Origin: Amborella trichopoda
Taxonomy: Eukaryota > Streptophyta > Magnoliopsida > Amborellales > Amborellaceae
Assembly (NCBI RefSeq): GCF_000471905.2
Contig: NW_006498220.1
Location: forward strand, 2,863,424 to 2,927,423
DNA length: 64,000 nt
Reading direction: 5' to 3'
Below the pieces are notes generated by a model. The model was given only the letters and a program-made list of their open reading frames with translations, searched no databases and was not told where the DNA came from. Made by a program: the position numbers and the translations under genes. Shown here piece by piece: positions 58,181 through 64,000 of the stretch (position 1 is the first letter of the stretch; every line of letters begins with the position of its first letter).

Positions 58181-59800
58181 TTGAATTTTATTGACATTAA
58201 GGATGTTCCTCCTCGGCATTTTATTTCAGCTATTCAGGCTTTCCATTTGCTAACTAAAAGTTGTATTGGGTATCTCGCTTATGTAGTGGAAAATCGGGAT
58301 GACTGGTCTAAGTTAGAAGAAATACCAGTGCTAAGGGAATATCCGGAGGTCTTTTCTGAAGAGTTTACCTCTCTGCCCCCAGTCAGAGAAATAGAATTTG
58401 AGATAGATGTGGTTCCTGGCGTTGCCCCATCTCTAAAACCCCTTATAGGATGACCCCAATGGAATTAAAAGAACTGAAAGATCAATTGCAAGAGTTACTA
58501 AAGAAGGGTTTTATTCGACCTAGTATGTCACCCTGAGGTGCGCTTGTCTTATTTGTTAAAAAGAAGGATGGGCCTTTAAGGAGATGTATAGACTATAGGT
58601 AGCTGAACCAGGTCACTATGAAAAATAAGTACCCCTTGTCTAGAATTGATGATCTTTTCTATCACCTTCAAGGGGCCCAAGTATTCTCCAAGATCGACCT
58701 TCGATCGGGTTACCATCAACTGCGAGTCAAGAAAGAAGATGTACCTAAGACCGCATTTAGGACTCGTTATGATCACTACGAGTTCTTAGTAATGCCATTT
58801 GGGCTGACTAATGTCCTGATCGTCTTTATAGATTTAATGAATAGGGTGTTTAGACCCTTGTTGGATGACTTTGTGGTGGTTTTTATAGATGACATTCTGG
58901 TATATTCAAGGAATCTATGGGAGCATGAACAACATTTCAGGATGGTACTACAGACCCAAAAAAAGGAAACGTTATATGCTAAGCTGAAGAAAAGCGAGTT
59001 TTGGATTTCAAGTGTGATCTTCCTTGGGCATGTTATTTTTAAGGAGGGCCCTTGTAAGATTGAAGCTGTGCTTAAATGGGGGAGACCGACAAATGTGACA
59101 GAAGTCTATAGTTTTTTGGGTCTGGCAGGATACTAGAGGTGTTTTGTAGAAGGTTTCTTGAAGAGAACACTTCCCCTGACCCGCTTGACCCATAAAGGAG
59201 TAAAATTTATATGGTCAGATGTTTGTGAGACGCGTTTTGAAGAATTAAATAAAATATTGACTACATCCCCAATACTAACTTTGCTTGAAGGAAATGAAGG
59301 CTTTGTAATCTACACTGATGCTTCCCATAAGGGACTAGGGTGTGTATTAATGCAGCAAGAGAAAGTTATAGCCTATGCCTCTAGGAAGTTAAGCCACACG
59401 AGCAAAATTACCCAATTCATGACTTAGAGCTCACGGCTGTGGTTTTTTACTTGATGATTTGGAGACATTATCTCTATGAAACCCAGTTCAAGATATTTAC
59501 AGATCATAAGAGCCTCAAGTATTTATTTTCTCAGAAGGAGTTGAATATGAGGAAATGGAGATGGATGGACCTACTAAATGATTATGTGTGCGCCATAAAT
59601 TACCAACCAAGCAAGACAAATGTAGTAGCCGATGCTTTAAGTCGGAAACCCTTGATATCAGTAGCACATTTGATGGCCCGAGAGATGAAACTGATAGAAG
59701 ATGCAGTGGAGTGGCTCCCGGCCTTACCCTCTGGGTCTGTGATAGGAATAATTGTAGTTATAAGGGTTGAACCTCAACTCTTTTAACAGATCAGGGTACT
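58181..59800 (+). pseudogene. G reverse transcriptase and RNase H (decayed)
   Basis: The connector (58181-58453: YLAYVVENRDDWSKLEEIPV, EYPEVFSEEFTSLPPVREIE) leads into RT. Best RT in the window: 58618-59136 is open with [40 protein letters not shown] and an intact catalytic FIDDILVYS, then FLGHVIF and FLGLAGY. Two stops lie earlier (about 58534 and 58600). RNase H: 59158-59427 with [20 protein letters not shown] and GCVLMQQEKVIAYASRK; a frameshift near 59405; then 59439-59786 with YLYETQFKIFTDHKSLKYLF and ADALSRKPL. Cell role: copying RNA to DNA in the particle. Confidence 0.92.
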
Positions 59801-59814
59801 CAAAAGGCAGATCC

Positions 59815-61170
59815 TCAGCTTGTGAAAATCCAGGAAGAATTAAAGCGGGAAAGAAAGGAGGAATTTTCTGTTAGCAATGATAATTTGTTGAGATTTAGAG
59901 GACAGGTATGCATCTTAAGTGATGAGAATATAAGAAGGGCTATTCTAGAGGAAGCACACCACTCCCGTTATACTGTGCACCTCGGAAGCACAAAAATGCA
60001 CCAAGATTTAAAGCAGACTTTCTAGTGGACTAACATGAAGACAGATGTGCCCAATTTGTTTCTAAATGTCTGACCTATCAGAAAGTAAAGGCTGAACATC
60101 AGAGATCTGCCGGGTTGTTACAACACTTACCTGTACCTGAATGGAAGTGGGTACAGATCACTATAGATTTTGTGTCCGGTTTGCCAAGGTCAGGCTTAGA
60201 GCATGATAGTGTTTGGGTTATTGTGGACCGACTAACTAAGGCTGCACATTTCTTACTAGTTCGCACTACCTATACCCTAGATAAACTGGCTCAGTTGTAT
60301 GTCAAGGAAATAGTAAGGCTGCATGGAGTACCTATCGGTATTGTATCCGACAGGGACTCTAGATTTACTTTAAGGCTTTAAAGCAGTCTACAGTCAGCTT
60401 TGAGGACAGGACTTACCTTCAGTACTGCTTTACACCCCTAGACTAATGGACAATTAGAGATGACCATTTAGACCCTAGAAGATATGTTGAGGGCATGTGT
60501 TACTGACATCAAAGGAAATTGGGACGATCTCCTACCTTTAGTAGAATTTTCATAAAACAACAATTTTCAGGTCAGTATTCAAATGGCTCCCTTTGAAGCT
60601 TTATATGGGAGAAAGTGCAGATCGCCAGTGTGTTGGAATGAAGTGGGCAAAAGGAGACTCTTAGGACCAAAAATTGTTCAAGTAACATCATAAAAGATCG
60701 CCCTAATTCAAGAAAAGCTTAAAACAGCTCAGAGTCGATAGAAGAGTTATGCCGATATCATCGATGGGACCTTGAATTAGAAGTAGGTAATCAGACATTC
60801 TTAAAAGTGTCTCCAACAAAGGGTTTGGAAATAAAGGGAAGCTAAGTCTACGATTCATTGAACCCTTTGAAATGTTAGAAAGAATCGGAGTCGCGGCATA
60901 CCTGCTGGCCTTATCGCCTGAATTGGCTAACATTCATGATGTTTTTAATATTTCATTATTTAGGAAGTATCAACCCGATCCGTCCCACGTCTTTAAATAT
61001 TAACCAATCCCTATCAGGGAAGGGTTAACTTATGCTGAGCAGCTAATTGAGATTCTTGACATAAGGGTTCAAGTTTTGTGCAAGAAAGAGGTTCCCCTGG
61101 TTCGGGTTTTATGGCAGTATCATCGTGAGAAGACTCAATGTTGGAGCGAGAAGATGAAATTTTAGCGTCG
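59815..61170 (+). pseudogene. G integrase with chromodomain tail (decayed)
   Basis: The N-terminal zinc domain at 59940-60090 has HHSRYTVHLGSTKMHQDL and CLTYQK, where the second zinc Cys is Tyr. Core 60115-60381: [20 protein letters not shown] (first Asp), [31 protein letters not shown] (second Asp). The third, Glu in QLEMTI at about 60456, is present but flanked by stops on both sides. Then MAPFEALYGRKCRSPVCWNE (about 60582-60641), LALSPELANIHDV-like C-terminal block (60911-60960) and a chromodomain remnant (VQVLCKKEVPLVRVLWQYHR, about 61065-61125). Chromodomains in this lineage bind histone marks and steer insertion. Confidence 0.9.
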
Positions 61171-61205
61171 TACCCCCATTTCTTCGATTAAGATTGTTTT
61201 TTTTT

Positions 61206-61230
61206 GGGGGGGGAGGGGAGGGGGGAATGA
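61206..61230 (+). promoter_or_regulatory. Polypurine tract of G
   Basis: GGGGGGGGAGGGGAGGGGGG followed by aatga, directly before TGTGACGACCC. A pure-G/A tract of this length next to the LTR is the second-strand primer site. Confidence 0.9.
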
Positions 61231-61380
61231 TGTGACGACCCATACTTTTCCCAGCTAGTTAGAATGCATGGAAGGATATAAAGAGAAGAAATGTCAGTGT
61301 CGGTTGAGTTGCGAACAACGTCCGTGCTGGCTATGAAGAGAAGGAGTGCTAGCACCGGTTGAGTTGTGAGCAGTGCCGGC

Positions 61381-61740
61381 TATGAAGAGAAGAAGCTTCA
61401 ACGCTCACTGATTTATGAGCAGCGCTGACTGTGAAGACAAGAAGTGTCAGCACCGGCTGAATTGTGAGCAGTGCCATTTGTGAAGAGAAGAAGTGTCAGC
61501 ACTGACTAAGTTTTGAGCAGCGCCGTTTGTGAAGAGAAGAAATGTCAGCACCGGTTGAGTTATGAAGAGAAGAAGTTTCAACGCTCGCTGATTTGTGAGC
61601 AGCGCTGACTGTGAAGACAAGAAGTGTCAGCACCGGCTGAATTGTGAGCAGCGCCGTTTGTGAAGAGAAGAAGTGTCAGCACTGACTAAGTTTTGAGCAG
61701 CGCCGTTTGTGAGGAGAAGAAATGTCAGCACTGGTTGAGT
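61381..61740 (+). repeat. 180-bp duplication within G 3' LTR array
   Basis: 61381-61560 and 61561-61740 are near-identical blocks, each starting tatgaagagaagaag and holding several 49-bp-type units. The 5' LTR lacks this second-order repeat. Confidence 0.88.
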
Positions 61741-63336
61741 TGTGAGCAGCGCCAGCTATGAAGAGAAGAAGTGTCAGCGCCGGCTGTGCTGTGAGCAGAG
61801 GTCAACATCGGCTATGTAGGAGAAGACGTGTTAGTATAAGTTGTGTTATGTAGAGAGACCAGAGACCACTGCCAGCTGTGTTGTGTGCAAGAGACTAGCG
61901 TTGATTGCATTACTGATATGCATGGATTATCAGTGCCACTTGTTAGATGCATGCTGATGTTACTACCACTTGTCAAGATTGTAGGTCTTTTGATGACACT
62001 TGGACCACCACCCCAAACATAAGACTACATAAGCTTGTCCTCTCACCAACGCCACTCACTCTTCCCTCATTTCTCCTTTCTCTAAGACCCAATGTTTGAA
62101 GAAGTGACTGTTGGAGGGCAGCCATTGTTGGGTAGGTTAGAGTGAACAGACGATTGGAGAAGGCCCCATTGTTATTCAAGTGAGTAGATCTACCACCATT
62201 GCATTGTAGTCATATGGATGCATGGAAATTTATGCATGTACAATGAGCAACAAATGTGTATGTGATGTAGAAATCCTTACCCCTTTTGAGAATGAATGTA
62301 TAATTCTTAGATTGTGTAAGAAATGCATGTTATGTGTGTTCACATTGTGAGAGAATGGTTGTTATCATGTTTCTCACCATGAAATGAGGGTTATGGAATG
62401 TATCCTTGAGTCATGTTATATGCCACTGTGAATTCTACAATTATGTGTGTGCTTGAATGAGGCTTTTGTACTATCAACTATGGTTCGATTGACCTCAAAC
62501 AACCCCGTTAGAAAGATATACGAGCTTAGTAAAATGTCCATTTTTTCCTACTGTTGAAATTCTTTATGAAATTGAAGTTATATTTCAAAATGAGAGAGTA
62601 TATCACTATTGACTATTTTCCTGGTTGTTCCACTGATGCTGATGTGGGCACTGATTTTAACGAACCAAACAAAGTCCGTTTTTGGGAAAACCATAGCCAT
62701 TTGAAAGATCTCTGAATGGATAAAATTTTCATGTTAGAAAATATTATGAAATTCTTTTTAGATTGAATGGTATTCTTCAACTTTTGAAGGTATGTCACTG
62801 TGGGCAGTATAGATAAAATTCAGAAATATCACCCTGTTTGGTACAAACGTTTGAACCACCAAATGGAATCCAAATGCTTTCAAAATTACCTTGTTAAAAA
62901 GATATACGTCTTGGCTTAAATGTTTCTTTCTAAACCATCACAAGTTACCTCACACTTTGAAAGTTACAGTGATATGAAGTAGGGTAGCTTGCTATCCACT
63001 ATACCTAGCAGGGTGCAGCTAGTTTGCCCTCACCTCTTGGAACCTTTAAGAGGTCAAACGGGGGCCATTTGTCTTCAAACCACTACCATCTAAAAGTTAG
63101 GAATGTCAAGTAAAAAAATAGTTTTGGAACCATCTTTAACTTCGAAAGGAATTGGGAGTTATGACCATGTCTTAACCAAATGTCTCTGTCTGAAATTGTA
63201 GGAAATGTTACAATGACGTTAAGATTTCGTGACTCTGATAAAGTGATCATGTAATGTTGATACTGATATAATATGGATCTAATACTATTAAAAATCTGAT
63301 ATTTTCTGATTCTGCTATATGGATATTGATTTCTAG

Positions 63337-63835
63337 CGACTACACAATGAGTTCTCCATTGCTAATGGATACTATGATTTCTATCATATTGATATTGTTA
63401 TACATGCCATGATCGCTACGCAATGGGTCCTCCATTGGTAGTGAATATTCTGACTTTGTTATATCAAAATTGATATTCTGTGACTTATGACCACTATGCA
63501 ATGGGTCCTCCATTGGTAGTGGATATTCTGATATTGATATTTTGTGATTTCTTGCCACTACGCAATGGGTCCCCATTGGTAGTGGATATTCTGATTCTTT
63601 TACATGAATTATGTTATATGTGATTTCGGGCCACTACACAATGGGTCCTCCATTGGTAGTGGATATGCTACTTTTGCGACTGCTACACATTGTGTCCTTC
63701 ATAAGTAGTCGAGTACTCTGTACCTCGACTCCTATGATAGGAGTGCAGTCGAGATGTAACTGTAAATAATTGGGAGGGTTGCGCCCCCTGAATTGTCATG
63801 GGCACTACGCATTGGGTCCTCCATTGTTAATGTAA
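63337..63835 (+). repeat. Hairpin array in G 3' LTR
   Basis: Seven copies of the CCACTACGCAATGG / CCATTGGTAGTGG element at about 63338, 63413, 63490, 63555, 63630, 63680 and 63800, in the same order and spacing as in the 5' LTR. One copy is shortened by a base in the loop (gtcccc). Confidence 0.88.
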
Positions 63836-64000
63836 CGCCCTCTCACCTGAGGCACAAGTGAGGGTCGTGTCTTGCAAGGCCTCAGCCTATCGAAATCCCC
63901 AAAGCACGCTAGAGATGTGTGCGTGAGTGAGAATATTACGAAGTGGGGCACCCGCTTTTCATTGTCCTCCCCCCTGAATGAAGGTAGAGGTCCTAAGTTA

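Larger units (their letters stand above)
61231..64000 (+). mobile_element. 3' LTR of chromovirus G (cut by window end)
   Basis: Matches the 5' LTR from its start to about 55985; roughly 720 bases of its 3' part are beyond the window. Its minisatellite is longer than in the 5' LTR (about 11 units, 61285-61830). The hairpin array is at 63337-63835. The LTR end, TSD and flank cannot be seen. Confidence 0.92.

Noticed and set aside
1-64000. Host protein-coding gene or gene fragment captured by an element
   Set aside because: No stretch outside gag, protease, RT, RNase H, integrase and the antisense ORF shows recognisable protein motifs.

Overview
The window reads as nuclear DNA from a seed plant with a large, repeat-rich genome. 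Evidence: Ty3/gypsy LTR retrotransposons of two plant lineages (Tekay/Del-like chromoviruses and Tat/Ogre-like elements), LTRs of about 1.2-3.3 kb, tRNA-type primer binding sites and polypurine tracts, and no ordinary host gene. The species cannot be told from the sequence. All coding regions are decayed by stops, frameshifts or deletions, so this is an old nested transposon graveyard.

Layout. 1-1277: AT-rich DNA of unknown origin with a hairpin cluster. 1278-7847: minus-strand Tat-like element T1 (gag, PBS, 5' LTR-1). 7848-15139: a second minus-strand Tat-like element H (protease, gag, leader, PBS, LTR). 15140-22090: minus-strand chromovirus B (LTR, PPT, integrase/chromodomain, RNase H, RT, protease, gag, PBS, remnant 5' LTR). 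22095-28555: a mosaic of T-family LTR-4, a second B-type LTR and T-family LTR-6. 28812-36135: plus-strand chromovirus F, carrying an insert of an antisense-ORF fragment in its LTR and a complete solo LTR-5 (31045-34300) in its gag. 36135-51575: a T-family complex: T2 gag (minus), PBS, LTR-2, T3 gag-protease (plus), an antisense ORF (minus), LTR-3. 51576-53401: an unclassified LTR-like stretch with a TATA box and two arrays. 53402-64000: plus-strand chromovirus G, the most complete element; its 3' LTR runs off the window.

How the parts relate. B, F and G are copies of related chromoviruses, each with damaged gag or pol. The Tat-like copies (T1, T2, T3, H) keep gag and sometimes protease but none has reverse transcriptase or integrase here, so any past mobility needed enzymes from elsewhere. 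The clearest history is LTR-5: removing it and one copy of a 5-bp duplication restores the F gag reading.

Most notable: (1) T-family LTRs carry a tandem array at one fixed place, but the repeat unit differs between copies while keeping a hairpin-forming core; (2) a 12-base version of that core also occurs in the unrelated chromovirus G LTR, and a related core in a third LTR-like region; (3) G LTRs carry a second array of seven hairpin units of about 32 nt; (4) the T3 interior lies in the wrong orientation for the LTRs on both sides, suggesting an in-place inversion; (5) a decayed antisense ORF with its own poly(A) signal. Array copy numbers and identities are by eye, not computed.
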